Positions 43,465 to 52,731 are shown, counted from the first letter of the stretch. The stretch is 59,240 nucleotides of DNA from Bacillota bacterium (GCA_021768085.1 JAETOJ010000016.1:1-59240), one strand, 5' to 3'. Numbers and translations are program-made. Notes: generated from the letters alone by a model not told the origin.

Positions 43465-46400
43465 TTATTGGACGCCCTCGCCCGTCAGGACGAGCTGGGG
43501 CAGGGTGTGGGTCTGGGGGAAGCTGATCCACAGCGTCTCGCTGGTCACCCGGCGGCTGGCGCTGGAGTAGGGATCGTCGGTGCGGTAGAGCACCGCCCGG
43601 AACTCGGTGGGATCGTCGGCGGTGACGCCGGTCTGGGCATTGAGGGCCTCCTCCGCCTTCCAGTCGGGGACAAACACCCAGAAGCCGTCGCTGGTGTCGC
43701 TCACCTGGCCGTCCGCCGGGATCTCGGCGAAGAACAGGGCAAAGCCGTTCAGGGCGCGCTCCACGCTGGTGACGCCGTTCTCTTCCTGGGCCTCGGGGGT
43801 GGTGTTGTAGCGGGCCTGGATCTCCAGAGTATTGTAGACGGGGTCGCCCCGGTAGGTGCCCACCACAACCACTGTGCCCGCGGGCACCACGCCGCCGTCA
43901 TAGGCCAGAGGCTGGGCCAGCTTGCCCACCGACGCCCCCGGGTAGAAGTCCACCCGGTCGCCGGGGTAGTCCAGCAGCTCCACCTGCGCCCCGGCGGACA
44001 GGCCGGAAATCCGCAGGGCAGACACATCGTACGTCCAGATGCGGCTGTCGCCGGGGGCGCCGGGCTTGGCGAAGTAGACCACGCCGCCGTTGTCCGGGCC
44101 CAGGGCCACTGGGCTCCAGCTGCCGCCCAGTAGGGCGCTGACGGTACAGCCTGCCAGACTGCCGCCGCTGACCTTCAGCCCGGTGACGGAAACGGCCCCG
44201 GTCCGCATGGTGATCTCCACGTCCGCCCCATTGCGGGTCAGGGTGTAGAGGCTGGGGGAGACGGTCTTGTCATAGGCCACCCGCACCTGTCCGGCGGACA
44301 CGGCGTCCCCCCGGTTGCCCAGCCTGTCCACCGGGATGACGGAGTAGGAATAGGTCAGGTTGTTGGCCGCGCCCAGATCGTCCACATAGGCGCTGCCGGT
44401 GGTGAAGCCGATGGGGTTGCCGTTACGCAGGATCTCATAGCCCAGCACCGTGCTGTCCCCGCCGGAAATGGACACCGTGGCGTGGTTCTGGCTGACGGAG
44501 GCGGAGGCGGACACCCTGCCGCGGAAGGCGCTGCCGTTTTGCAGGCGGTAGGCATAGGAGTCGTCGTTCAGATACCAGATGGCCCGGGTTTCGGTGGGCA
44601 GCCTGGACAGGGTGGCCTTGGCCTCCTCCCCCAGGATCAGGCCCCAGCGGGTGAAGAACTCGGTGAGGTTCCGGCCCGCGGTCTGGGAGGCGATGAGGGC
44701 CACCCGCTCGTCGTAGGAATACCCGCTGTAGCTGCCCGACTTCCAGGCGGTGAAGAAGCGGTTATAGAAGTCCAGCGGCTTGGCGGCGCCGTCATAGGCC
44801 AGGTGGAGCTGCCAGTACATACCCAGCTGGACGAACACATTTCCGGCGGAGCCGGGACGGCCCTGGGCGGTCTTGTCATAGACGGCGGGCCAGATATTGC
44901 TGAGGGTGAGCCGGGTAGGCCGGGCCATGGAGCCGCCGTCCCAGGCCTGGACGGCCAGAGCGTAGATGTTATTGGTGATCTCGGCCCGGCCCAGCTTGTC
45001 CATGTTGTGGCCGATCTCGTGGGCGATGCCCCAGCCGAACAGGCCGTTGGCATTGCCCGCACTGGTCTGGGACACGGGCCGCCCGCACACCATGCCCTGG
45101 GCGGAGCCGTAGCCGATGCCGATATGGTTCCCGGCGGCGTACATGAAGGCCCCGGCGAACATTCTCATGTAGCGGATATTCTGACGGGTGCTCATGGGAT
45201 AGCAGTAGGAATCCGTCCGGGCCCCGCCGGCGGGCACGATGCCCTGCACCTGATTGGCCACGTACAGCACATCCTCCCAGGCCAGCACGTTCTGGTACAT
45301 GGCCTGCGTCATCTCATCCACCGACGCGCCGATGCCGGACAGGCCGGCCAGCGCCCGGTCGGCGGGGATGGACAGCAGTACGCTGGGAGTGGAGATCTCG
45401 GTGGCGTTGCGGATATCGGTGCCCGGCATGGAGAGCTTGAGGGCGGCCACATAGGTCTGAAGCTCGGCGACATAGGCGCGGATGGTATCCCGGCGGACGG
45501 CCTCGCCCATGTTATACCAGCCGGACAGCTCCAGCACGGGCATGGCAAAGCTGTTCTGATCCAGCCGCACCTGGAGCTTGATGGCCCCGGGGCTGCCCCC
45601 GGCGTAGGACAGGTACAGCGGGCCGCCCCGCTCGTCGGTGAGGGAGCCGATCTTGGGCACATAGATGTAGTTGCGGCCGTTCTCCAGTTTGACGGCAGTG
45701 CCCCGCCAGATGCCGGACTCGCCGTAGAACTGGGTGGGGGTGACATATACCGGCGCGTCCCCGGGCAGGGAGGCGTACACCGCCACCACCGAGCCCGCCC
45801 GGGCGGTGACGCCCAGGGGCTGGAGATCGCTGGCGCTCTGGCCGTAGGCGGCGTCCTTGGCGGAGCCCCGGCTCTGGAAATCGCCCTTGATCAGGCCCAG
45901 GGCGGAGGTGTTGCCGGCCAGCAGGGCGGAGGCCAGATCCAACTCGTCCCGCAGGCGGGCCGGATCCAGGTAGAAGTCCGCCTTGGCGTCCAGCCGGGCG
46001 GAGAGGGCGGCGATGGCCCCGGCGGTGGCCCCCGGCCGCAGAGAGGTGAAGCTGCCGTCGGCAAAGAGGGAGGCGATCTCGTCGGGCAGGGTGTCGCTCT
46101 TGTAGAAGGCCATGTCCGAGATGCTCACCCGGCAGCCGTTGCCCTCCCGCTCGTTGAGGGTGAAGGAGAGCTTGGTCACGTCCTCCAGCAGGGGGAAGGT
46201 CAGCACCAGGTAGTTCTTGCTGGGATCCATGGAGCGGGCGGTGTACTGTGTCTCCTCCAGTACCTGTTCCCCATTGCTGTTCCAGGCGGTGACGGTGTAG
46301 GTTCTGAGGGCGTACTTGTGGTTGCCACCCAGGTAGGGCACCAGGATGGCGTAGTTCATGTCCTGGGGCTCCCGGAAGGTGTAGGTGAAGCGGCTGCTCA

Positions 46401-48237
46401 CCCACCACTGATTGGCCACCCAATAAGTGGCCGCGTCGTTGTCAATGACGTGCTCGGTCTTGAAATTGGGGCACAGGGAGCGGTTCACATTGTTGGGGTT
46501 CTCCATCACCACGGAGGTCACCATGCTGTTGTCGATCCGGCCCTCCCGGGGCAGGTCGGGCATGACCAGTGCCTCCTGCTTGGGGGTGCCCAGGGCGGTG
46601 GCGGAGTAGGGGCCGGTGCCCCGGGCGTTGCCTGCCTTCACCGCCACCTCATAGGCGGTGCCGTTCACCAGCCCGGTGATGGTGGCGGAGGTGGCGGTGA
46701 TATCGCCGCCGAACTGTTGGAAGGCGCTCTGTCCCGCGGGGCGGTAGAACACCTGATAGTAGGCCGCGTCCTTGGTTTTGCCCCAGGTGAGCCGCAGGGA
46801 CTGATCCGCCTCGGTCAAGCCGAGGTTGGAGGGGGCCCCGGGCACCCCGGCGGGCTGGGGCATGGCGGACACCGTCCGGGAGGGGGCGCCCCGCCAGTCC
46901 CCGTTGACGGCGGTGACCTGGAAGTAATAGGTTTTCAGATTGTCCAGCCCGGTGATCACCGCCCGGTTGGTGTTGACCGGGAGAGTCTGGGTGAGGGCGG
47001 AGGCGCTGAGGCCGTAGGCCACGGTGTAGCCGGTGACGTTGCGCACCGCGCTCCAGTCCAGGGTGACGCTGCCGTCGCCGGGGGTGGCGGCGAGGCCCTT
47101 CACCCGGTCGGCGTCGTTGATCGGGTTGTCGGGCACGATGTCCTTGAGGAACTCGATCTTGGTGACGGTGGCGAAGCCGCTCCCGCTGCTGGCGGCGGTC
47201 ACCTGGATGGTGACCTTTTTCACCGCCACCTTGCGGCCCAGGTCGATGGTGACCACCCGCTGGCCCTCCTGCTCCCCGATGGCGTACACGTCTGCCGGGG
47301 CGGCGGCGTCAAAGGGGACGGTGAGGGTGGAGCCGTCGGCCAGCTCGGCCAGCACCGTGCCGGCCTCCACGCCGCCCTGGCCCACCCCGTCGGGGCAGGT
47401 GATCCGGATCTGGCTCATCTCCACGCCGCGGCTGTCGTCCAGGGTGATGGGGAGCTCCACCGACCCGTTGGAGGGAAAGACGGTAACAGAGCCCTCGTCC
47501 CGAAACAGATCGTCCGCGTTTCCTTGCAACAGGCCGGCGGGCACATCCACCCGGGGGGCGACGATGGCGGCGGCGTCCAGCACCTGGGCCTGGCCGGCGG
47601 CGTTCCGGGCGTGGTTGACGTAGGCCAGATCGGTCACGTCCACCTTGCCATCGCCGTTGAGGTCGTAAGGGCCAACCTGGGCGGTCTTGCCCAGGCGGAC
47701 GTCCAGGGCGGTGAGATCGGCGCCATCCACCGCGCCGTCCCCGTTCACATCTCCCAGGGAGAAGGTGGCGTCGCCGGTGCCCACGATGATGTGCTGGCTG
47801 TAGCCGTCCAGGGTGACGGTCTGGCGGAAGGGTTTGTACCCCACGCCGGTGAGGGTCAGCTCATACCGGCTCCCGCCGGCGGGCAGGCCGGACAGCTGGG
47901 CCTCGTAATAGCCCACCTGGGTCTCGTGGGTGAGCTCCACGCCGTCGGTGTTCTTCACCGAGACGGAGGGACCGGCGCCCAAGCTGTTCTCCAGGGGAGT
48001 CCCCTCGGGCAGGGAGATCCGGGCGGTTCCGCCGCTCCCCCGCACCTCCAGCCGAATGTCCCGTCCCGCGGCGGAGGCGGCGGTCTGGGGCAGATCGAAC
48101 CGGAGGGTGAGGCCGATGGAGCCGGTGAGCGGTTCCGCGCCCGGCGCGGCATAGGCGGCGGGCAGCCCCCCGGCCAGCAGGGAGAGGGCCAGGAGCAGGC
48201 CCAGCGCCCGGTCGATCAATCGCTTCGCAGGTTTCAT
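43465..48237 (-). CDS. Secreted multidomain M60-like peptidase with dockerin and Fn3 domains
   Basis: A 1590-residue exported protein. Signal peptide from MKPAKRLIDRALGLLLALSL to AAYAA. Then a beta domain (about 40-150); a type I dockerin (about 157-215) with paired Ca loops LGDVNGDGAVDGADL and YDLNGDGKVDVTDLAYVNHA; a carbohydrate- or ligand-binding region; two Fn3 domains (about 375-560); an F5/8 C-like domain (about 585-740); and the M60-like zincin with H1073/E1074/H1077 in GIAHEIGHNMDKLG. Further beta domains and a C-terminal tail follow. M60 peptidases cut O-glycosylated proteins such as mucin. Start at 48237 is chosen for the signal peptide and AGGATG-type site. Confidence 0.9.
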   Translation of the reverse strand: MKPAKRLIDRALGLLLALSLLAGGLPAAYAAPGAEPLTGSIGLTLRFDLPQTAASAAGRDIRLEVRGSGGTARISLPEGTPLENSLGAGPSVSVKNTDGVELTHETQVGYYEAQLSGLPAGGSRYELTLTGVGYKPFRQTVTLDGYSQHIIVGTGDATFSLGDVNGDGAVDGADLTALDVRLGKTAQVGPYDLNGDGKVDVTDLAYVNHARNAAGQAQVLDAAAIVAPRVDVPAGLLQGNADDLFRDEGSVTVFPSNGSVELPITLDDSRGVEMSQIRITCPDGVGQGGVEAGTVLAELADGSTLTVPFDAAAPADVYAIGEQEGQRVVTIDLGRKVAVKKVTIQVTAASSGSGFATVTKIEFLKDIVPDNPINDADRVKGLAATPGDGSVTLDWSAVRNVTGYTVAYGLSASALTQTLPVNTNRAVITGLDNLKTYYFQVTAVNGDWRGAPSRTVSAMPQPAGVPGAPSNLGLTEADQSLRLTWGKTKDAAYYQVFYRPAGQSAFQQFGGDITATSATITGLVNGTAYEVAVKAGNARGTGPYSATALGTPKQEALVMPDLPREGRIDNSMVTSVVMENPNNVNRSLCPNFKTEHVIDNDAATYWVANQWWVSSRFTYTFREPQDMNYAILVPYLGGNHKYALRTYTVTAWNSNGEQVLEETQYTARSMDPSKNYLVLTFPLLEDVTKLSFTLNEREGNGCRVSISDMAFYKSDTLPDEIASLFADGSFTSLRPGATAGAIAALSARLDAKADFYLDPARLRDELDLASALLAGNTSALGLIKGDFQSRGSAKDAAYGQSASDLQPLGVTARAGSVVAVYASLPGDAPVYVTPTQFYGESGIWRGTAVKLENGRNYIYVPKIGSLTDERGGPLYLSYAGGSPGAIKLQVRLDQNSFAMPVLELSGWYNMGEAVRRDTIRAYVAELQTYVAALKLSMPGTDIRNATEISTPSVLLSIPADRALAGLSGIGASVDEMTQAMYQNVLAWEDVLYVANQVQGIVPAGGARTDSYCYPMSTRQNIRYMRMFAGAFMYAAGNHIGIGYGSAQGMVCGRPVSQTSAGNANGLFGWGIAHEIGHNMDKLGRAEITNNIYALAVQAWDGGSMARPTRLTLSNIWPAVYDKTAQGRPGSAGNVFVQLGMYWQLHLAYDGAAKPLDFYNRFFTAWKSGSYSGYSYDERVALIASQTAGRNLTEFFTRWGLILGEEAKATLSRLPTETRAIWYLNDDSYAYRLQNGSAFRGRVSASASVSQNHATVSISGGDSTVLGYEILRNGNPIGFTTGSAYVDDLGAANNLTYSYSVIPVDRLGNRGDAVSAGQVRVAYDKTVSPSLYTLTRNGADVEITMRTGAVSVTGLKVSGGSLAGCTVSALLGGSWSPVALGPDNGGVVYFAKPGAPGDSRIWTYDVSALRISGLSAGAQVELLDYPGDRVDFYPGASVGKLAQPLAYDGGVVPAGTVVVVGTYRGDPVYNTLEIQARYNTTPEAQEENGVTSVERALNGFALFFAEIPADGQVSDTSDGFWVFVPDWKAEEALNAQTGVTADDPTEFRAVLYRTDDPYSSASRRVTSETLWISFPQTHTLPQLVLTGEGVQ

Positions 48238-48377
48238 TAGGTGACATCCTTTCTGTTCTGTCAGAGTGGTTCCTGTTGTTATGTCAAACAAAACAGTTAT
48301 GCGGAAATTTATTGTAATCTCCCCAGGAAGTTCTGTCAACCATAATTCCGGATTCTTTCCAAAAGGACAGCGAAAAA

Positions 48378-48399
48378 GGGCGTCCCTTATGGGACGCCC
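48378..48399 (-). terminator. Intrinsic terminator
   Basis: GGGCGTCCC / GGGACGCCC around TTAT; on the minus strand it is followed by TTTTTCG. It lies between the small-protein operon (ending 48598) and the M60 gene. Confidence 0.7.
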
Positions 48400-48405
48400 G
48401 GAGAC

Positions 48406-48484
48406 TGTCGAAAAAGCCGCTTCTGTTCCGATGACGGGAAGGAAGATAGTGTGAAAGAAACCCAGGAGGGGTGTCTTTCACGTT
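48406..48484. repeat. 79-bp dispersed repeat, copy 2
   Basis: Second copy of the element at 42323-42401, same orientation, five differences. The long-hairpin arms are conserved. It ends six bases before another strong hairpin. Confidence 0.7.
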
Positions 48485-48491
48485 CAATCAA

Positions 48492-48588
48492 CGAATTTTT
48501 GGAACGTTTTTTGTTCCAAAAATTCGCCCTCCGCGTGGCGAAAAGACTTTTTCGACACGCGGAGGGCGCCCCTTATGGGACGCCCCGT
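48492..48588. other. Array of stacked hairpins
   Basis: Three inverted repeats in a row: CGAATTTTTGGAAC with GTTCCAAAAATTCG (48492-48526); CCCTCCGCGTG with CACGCGGAGGG (48527-48566), holding an inner CGAAAA/TTTTCG stem; and GGGCG...CGCCC (about 48564-48588). They could be serial terminators for the small gene ending at 48598. With the repeat they fill the whole gap between that gene and 48378. The rest, 48240-48377, is the AT-rich leader of the M60 gene. Confidence 0.55.
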
Positions 48589-48597
48589 TCCGCGCTG

Positions 48598-48780
48598 TTA
48601 CATTTTCAGCGAGCGATCCAGGTGCTCCACCACGTCGCCCACGGCCTTAATAGCCCGGCCCGCCGCCTTCTGGGCGGAGTGCTTCTTCTTTTTGGGCATC
48701 ATCATCATGCCCAGGGCGGCGGCCCCCGCCACCATGGTGGCTCCCGCGATGGGCAGCACCGCCTTTTTGTCCATTTTCAT
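48598..48780 (-). CDS. Small basic membrane-associated protein (60 aa)
   Basis: The frame starts MKMDKKAVLPIAGATMVAGA then AALGMMMMPKKKKHSAQKAA and ends in an amphipathic helix (GDVVEHLDRSLKM). It has a glycine/alanine hydrophobic stretch and a lysine cluster, somewhat like short YtxH-type proteins. GGAGGG lies six bases before ATG 48780, so translation is likely. It follows exonuclease III by 68 bases on the same strand. Function unknown. Confidence 0.65.
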   Translation of the reverse strand: MKMDKKAVLPIAGATMVAGAAALGMMMMPKKKKHSAQKAAGRAIKAVGDVVEHLDRSLKM

Positions 48781-48848
48781 TGGAATCCCTCCTTCGCCGT
48801 GTTAGCTTGCCCGTTTTTCGGCGAAAGAGTGGGATGGATTCATGGAAA

Positions 48849-49601
48849 TTATTTCAAAATCAACGACACCGGGCAGTGATCGCTGCCCAGGATGTCCGGG
48901 TGGATGGCGGCCTCGGCCACCTGAGCCCCCAGCCGGTCGGACACGATGAAGTAGTCGATGCGCCATCCCGCGTTCTTCTCCCGGGCGTGGAAGCGGTAGC
49001 TCCACCAGGAGTAGGCCCCGGTCTCCTCGGGGTGGAGCAGGCGGAAGGTGTCGGTGAAGCCGGAGGACAGCAGCCGGGTCATGGCTCCCCGCTCCTCATC
49101 GGAGAAGCCCGCGTTGCCCCGGTTGGTTTTGGGGTTTTTCAGGTCGATCTCCTCATGGGCCACGTTGAGGTCGCCGCAGTACACCACCGGCTTGGCCTTG
49201 TCCAGCCCCTTCAGGTAGCTGAGCAGATCGTCCTCCCACTCCATGCGGTAACCGATCCGGGCCAGCCCATCCTGGGCGTTGGGGGTGTAGCAGTCCACCA
49301 GGAAGAAGTCCGGGTACTCCAGGGTGATGAGCCGCCCCTCATGATCGTGCTTGTCCAGATCCATGCCGTAAAAGACGGACAGGGGCTCCCGCCGGGCGAA
49401 TATGGCGGTGCCGGAGTAGCCCTTCTTGTCCGCCGAGTTCCAGAACTCGTGGTAGCCGGGCAGATCCGCCTCTGCCTGCCCCCGCTCCATTTTCGTCTCC
49501 TGCAGGCAGATGAAGTCGGCGTCAAGCCCCAGCATGGACTCCGCAAAGCCCTTTTTCAGGCAGGCCCGCAGGCCGTTCACATTCCAGGATACAAATTTCA
49601 T
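48849..49601 (-). CDS. xth: Exodeoxyribonuclease III (AP endonuclease)
   Basis: A 250-residue endonuclease/exonuclease/phosphatase-fold enzyme acting in base-excision repair. Signatures are MKFVSWNVNGLRACLKKGF, metal Glu in DFICLQETKMERGQ, VYCGDLNVAHEEIDLKNPK, WWSYRFHAREKNAGWRIDYF and the C-terminal catalytic His in ILGSDHCPVSL. Length matches the family. Its ATG overlaps the upstream gene stop as ATGA, so the two are coupled. It cuts DNA at abasic sites. Confidence 0.95.
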   Translation of the reverse strand: MKFVSWNVNGLRACLKKGFAESMLGLDADFICLQETKMERGQAEADLPGYHEFWNSADKKGYSGTAIFARREPLSVFYGMDLDKHDHEGRLITLEYPDFFLVDCYTPNAQDGLARIGYRMEWEDDLLSYLKGLDKAKPVVYCGDLNVAHEEIDLKNPKTNRGNAGFSDEERGAMTRLLSSGFTDTFRLLHPEETGAYSWWSYRFHAREKNAGWRIDYFIVSDRLGAQVAEAAIHPDILGSDHCPVSLILK

Positions 49602-50959
49602 ATGGCATCCAGCCCCTTTCGATGATCTCGCAGTTCCCGAATCAGCATGACGGCGGAGAATGCCAGCGCCCCCAGCATAGCCGCCGTCTCCAGCGGCATG
49701 ACGTAGAACTTCCCGCCGCTGGTGAGGGTGAAGTTGAATTTCAGCCGCAGATAGAGGATGTAGCTGGCCAGGGAGGAGGCCTCTGCCAGCACCGCGGCGG
49801 GCAGGCGGCGCCAGTTGGCGCAGGCCCAGCACAGGGTAAACACGTCCGCCAGGAAGAAGTACCGCTCGTGCATATAGGGCAGCAGGAAGGGCACCCCCAG
49901 GCACAGCACCACCGCCATGGCCATGGCCAGCCGGTTGTCCAGCCTGCCCCGGAGCAGGAAACCCAGCGCCAGCAGGGCCAGCACCAGCGCCCCGGCGGCG
50001 GCCACGCCCAGCAGGGCGAAGTACCCCGGATCCTCGGTGCCGTAGGGCAGGAGCTGGTACACGGAGGGGGCGTTGAGCACCAGACGGCTGCTGTACTCCC
50101 CCATCTGGTTGAAGTAGATGCCCACAATGTCCTTCAGGGGCTTGCCCAGCAGGAGGGCGGGGATGATGGTGATCAGGTAGGTGAGGGGGAACACCCACAG
50201 CTCTCGGAACTTCACCCGGCCCGCCAGCCACAGCACCCCCCACAGCGGCAGAACGAAAATAGCCTGGAGCTTGAAGGAGAAGGCCAGGGCCATCAGGGCC
50301 ACCGAGGTCTTGTTTTTCCCCTCCAGCACCGAGGCGGCGGCGTGGATACACAGCGCGCCGTAGATCCCGTCGCACTGGCCCCAGAGGGCCCCGTTGAGCA
50401 CCACCGTGGGCAGCAGCAGGGCAGCGGCGAAGGCGATGAGGGGAGCGGCGCGTCCCTGGCGTTCCCCGGTGAGGGAACGCACCAGCCGGTAACAGCCCCA
50501 GGCCAGGATCACGTCGAACACCAGGGAGAACAGCTTGATGAGGTACAGATCCGGTACGGATAGATAGGAGATGAAGGCCATGAAGTAGAGGTAGGGCACG
50601 TTGTAGTCCCCAACCGAATGGGCCACGGCCCCGAAGCCCCCGTTTTCCTGGAAATATTGATACCACCCGGACAGGAAGTTGTTGTAGTCTGACCCGGCAT
50701 AGTCCAGACTCAGCGCCCGGAACAGCATGGCCGCCCCGATGGGCAACAGCATCACCAGCAGCGTGTCCAGTCGGCAGCCCTCCCGCCGGAGGAGCAGCAG
50801 CGCCAGCTCCGCCAGGATCAGCAGCGACGCCGCCAGCGTGATGTGATCCGCCCTGCCGCCCCGCTCCAGCGATAGACAGGCCCATACCGTGCCGGCCAGT
50901 AGCAGGCCCCCCACTCCGGCGCACAGGGGCGGCAGGTATTTTTTCCAAGGCTCGTTCAT
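49598..50959 (-). CDS. Multi-spanning GT-C/GT87-like membrane glycosyltransferase
   Basis: A 453-residue protein with about 10-12 membrane helices. After the second or third helix it has FRALSLDYAGSDYNNFLSGW, an acidic extracytoplasmic loop typical of lipid-linked-sugar (GT-C) transferases, and PYLYFMAFISYLSVPDLYLI. Later ALWGQCDGIYGALCIHAAAS matches the GQxD motif of GT87/DUF2029-type mannosyltransferases. It would transfer a sugar from a polyprenyl phosphate carrier on the outer face. GGAGG precedes the ATG. It is coupled with xth, an odd partner. Confidence 0.75.
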   Translation of the reverse strand: MNEPWKKYLPPLCAGVGGLLLAGTVWACLSLERGGRADHITLAASLLILAELALLLLRREGCRLDTLLVMLLPIGAAMLFRALSLDYAGSDYNNFLSGWYQYFQENGGFGAVAHSVGDYNVPYLYFMAFISYLSVPDLYLIKLFSLVFDVILAWGCYRLVRSLTGERQGRAAPLIAFAAALLLPTVVLNGALWGQCDGIYGALCIHAAASVLEGKNKTSVALMALAFSFKLQAIFVLPLWGVLWLAGRVKFRELWVFPLTYLITIIPALLLGKPLKDIVGIYFNQMGEYSSRLVLNAPSVYQLLPYGTEDPGYFALLGVAAAGALVLALLALGFLLRGRLDNRLAMAMAVVLCLGVPFLLPYMHERYFFLADVFTLCWACANWRRLPAAVLAEASSLASYILYLRLKFNFTLTSGGKFYVMPLETAAMLGALAFSAVMLIRELRDHRKGLDAI

Positions 50960-51110
50960 GAGAGTTCCTCCGGGTCATGGTTGTCCGATGATGAATGTGC
51001 CTTTCATCATACCACAACTGCCTACGCTTTTCAAATCCCAATTCCCGCGGCAATCTGCCAAATGTCAAGACTAAATTACAAAAAATTATAAAAAGTTTTT
51101 AATGGCCTTA

Positions 51111-51147
51111 AAAACGGGGGTCCCGCTCCATGCGGGATCCCCGTTTT
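51111..51147. terminator. Hairpin terminator
   Basis: AAAACGGGGGTCCCGC pairs with GCGGGATCCCCGTTTT (one G-U) around TCCAT. The A/T ends on both sides suit bidirectional termination. It separates the glycosyltransferase promoter region from the IS30-type gene. Nothing else is seen in 50960-51244. Confidence 0.6.
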
Positions 51148-51244
51148 CCACGCCTCCACAACGCTGGCGGTGCAAAAATGGCGCAAAGAATTGGCCGGCG
51201 TCCCTGGGCGGTTCCGGCCTGGTCGTTTTCCCGTGTTCAGCTGG

Positions 51245-52291
51245 TCAGGCCGCCACGGTCATGTATTCGTCATAGAGCATTTGCGGCGTTTTCCACTCCA
51301 GGATCCGGCGCGGATAGTTGGCCAGCCACTCCTCCACCTCCGCCACCTCCGCCGCGCTCACATTGTCAAAGTTGGTCCCCTTTGGAAAAAACCGCCTTAT
51401 GATCCGGTTCATGTTCTCATTGGATCCCCGCTCATAGGCAGAATATGGGTGACAATAAAAAATCTTTGTGCGCGGTTTCCTGGCCCGCTTTGATCTCTCC
51501 ATCCCCTCGCAGTCCTGGAACTCACACCCATTATCTACTGTGATAGACCGGAAAACCTCCCGGAACTTTGCGCCCATGCGCCGCTCCATGCGGTCCAGCG
51601 CCCGGACCACGCTTTCCATGGTGTGATCTGGCACCCGTACAATGACGGGGTAACGGGTCAGCCGCTCGGTCAGGACCACCAGGGCCGCCTTGCTGCCTTT
51701 GCACCCCATAACGCTGTCCATTTCCCAGTTCCCAAACGTGTCCCGGCTGTTGATCTCCTCCGGGCGCTGTTCGATGGTGTCCCCCTTTGCCGGTCTGGCC
51801 CTTTTCTGGCGGTCCCGGTCCTCCGGTTTCCGGTGGTCGCCTTTATATAGCAGGTCCTCCTCTGTCACGTTCAGGAAAATGTCCCCCCGATAAATCCAGT
51901 TGTAAAGAGTAGTTTCACAAATTTCTGTATCAAACTTTTTCCCGTCAATCTTGATTTGTGCCAGGGCAGCGCCGGGGGACCGCTTTTTATTTATGATCTG
52001 GTCCTCTATGTACTCCACAAAAGCAAAGTCTTTGCCCAGCTTAATGTCCGGCCCCTTTGCCCTCAAATTCTCCTGGTATTTCCGCTCCGCCACGTCCGCG
52101 CAGTATCTTTCCACAAATTCGTATTCACTGGTTTGCTGTACGCACATTCCCCGCTTGATCTCATTGTATATAGTTTTCTTGCATACCCCTATTTCCTGTG
52201 CGATTGCCTCCGGTTTCGCCCCTGTCCGCAGGGCACCCTCTATTTTCAGGCGTTGCTCCCACTGGATATGATGATAGCCCTTGTAATTCAT
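51245..52291 (-). mobile_element. IS30-family transposase
   Basis: A 348-residue DDE transposase. The N-terminal helix-turn-helix reads HIQWEQRLKIEGALRTGAKP then IAQEIGVCKKTIYNEIKRG. The catalytic triad is D192 in GNWEMDSVMG, D253 in ITVDNGCEF and E292 in GSNENMNRIIRRFFPKG, with normal spacing; it is intact and full length. ATG 52291 has GGAGGC upstream. I find no terminal inverted repeats immediately flanking it, so it may be a domesticated or prophage-linked IS30-type gene rather than a complete insertion sequence. Confidence 0.88.
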
Positions 52292-52315
52292 AGCAGCCTC
52301 CTTTTGGCATGACAA

Positions 52316-52344
52316 AACCGGCGCGGTGCAATACCACGCCGGTT
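52316..52344 (-). terminator. Terminator of the XRE gene
   Basis: AACCGGCGCGGT pairs with ACCACGCCGGTT (one G-U) around GCAAT; on the minus strand it is followed by TTTTG. It abuts the stop at 52345. Confidence 0.75.
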
Positions 52345-52587
52345 TCACTCTCTCCCCAGCAGCCACAACACGGAAACGTCCAAAATATCCGCTATTGTGG
52401 TAACTTCATAATCTGCCACATACCTGCTGCCGCTCTCAATCCTGCTTATGCTGTCCCGCTCCATGGGGATCCCTGTTAGTTGTAACTGTCTGCATAGATC
52501 AGACTGTGAAAAGCGTTTCGCCAGGCGGGCCAGCCTTATGCGATCACCACAAATATTTCTTTTTCCGTGAAATGTGTATGCCCTCAT
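52345..52587 (-). CDS. XRE-family helix-turn-helix protein
   Basis: An 80-residue Cro/CI-like DNA-binding protein. The HTH covers about residues 15-72 with RIRLARLAKRFSQSDLCRQL, ISRIESGSRYVADYEVTTIA and DILDVSVLWLLG, the standard HTH_3 endings. GGAGG precedes the ATG. It is short, so a lone DNA-binding domain. It is transcribed toward the IS30-type gene and may be a prophage or element regulator. Confidence 0.85.
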   Translation of the reverse strand: MRAYTFHGKRNICGDRIRLARLAKRFSQSDLCRQLQLTGIPMERDSISRIESGSRYVADYEVTTIADILDVSVLWLLGRE

Positions 52588-52731
52588 GGTTTCCTCCAGC
52601 CGCCGAAATAACCAACACTTTTCTTGATATTACCACGGTTTTTTCAATAGACCCGTTGGAATATCCAGCATTTGAAAAAATAGTTGTTTCAGCTTATGGA
52701 GGAGGGCCGAAAGTGTCCCGGCCCTTTTCCT

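Noticed and set aside
44482..48240. A plus-strand open frame of about 1250 codons opposite the M60 peptidase gene
   Set aside because: It mirrors a GC-rich coding sequence, is rich in Gly/His/Pro/Val, has no ribosome site and matches no domain. The minus-strand frame has a signal peptide and clear domains.
51167..52331. GCGGTGCAA occurring on both sides of the IS30-type gene as a possible target duplication
   Set aside because: Only nine bases, not at plausible element ends, and without inverted repeats inside it. Likely chance.
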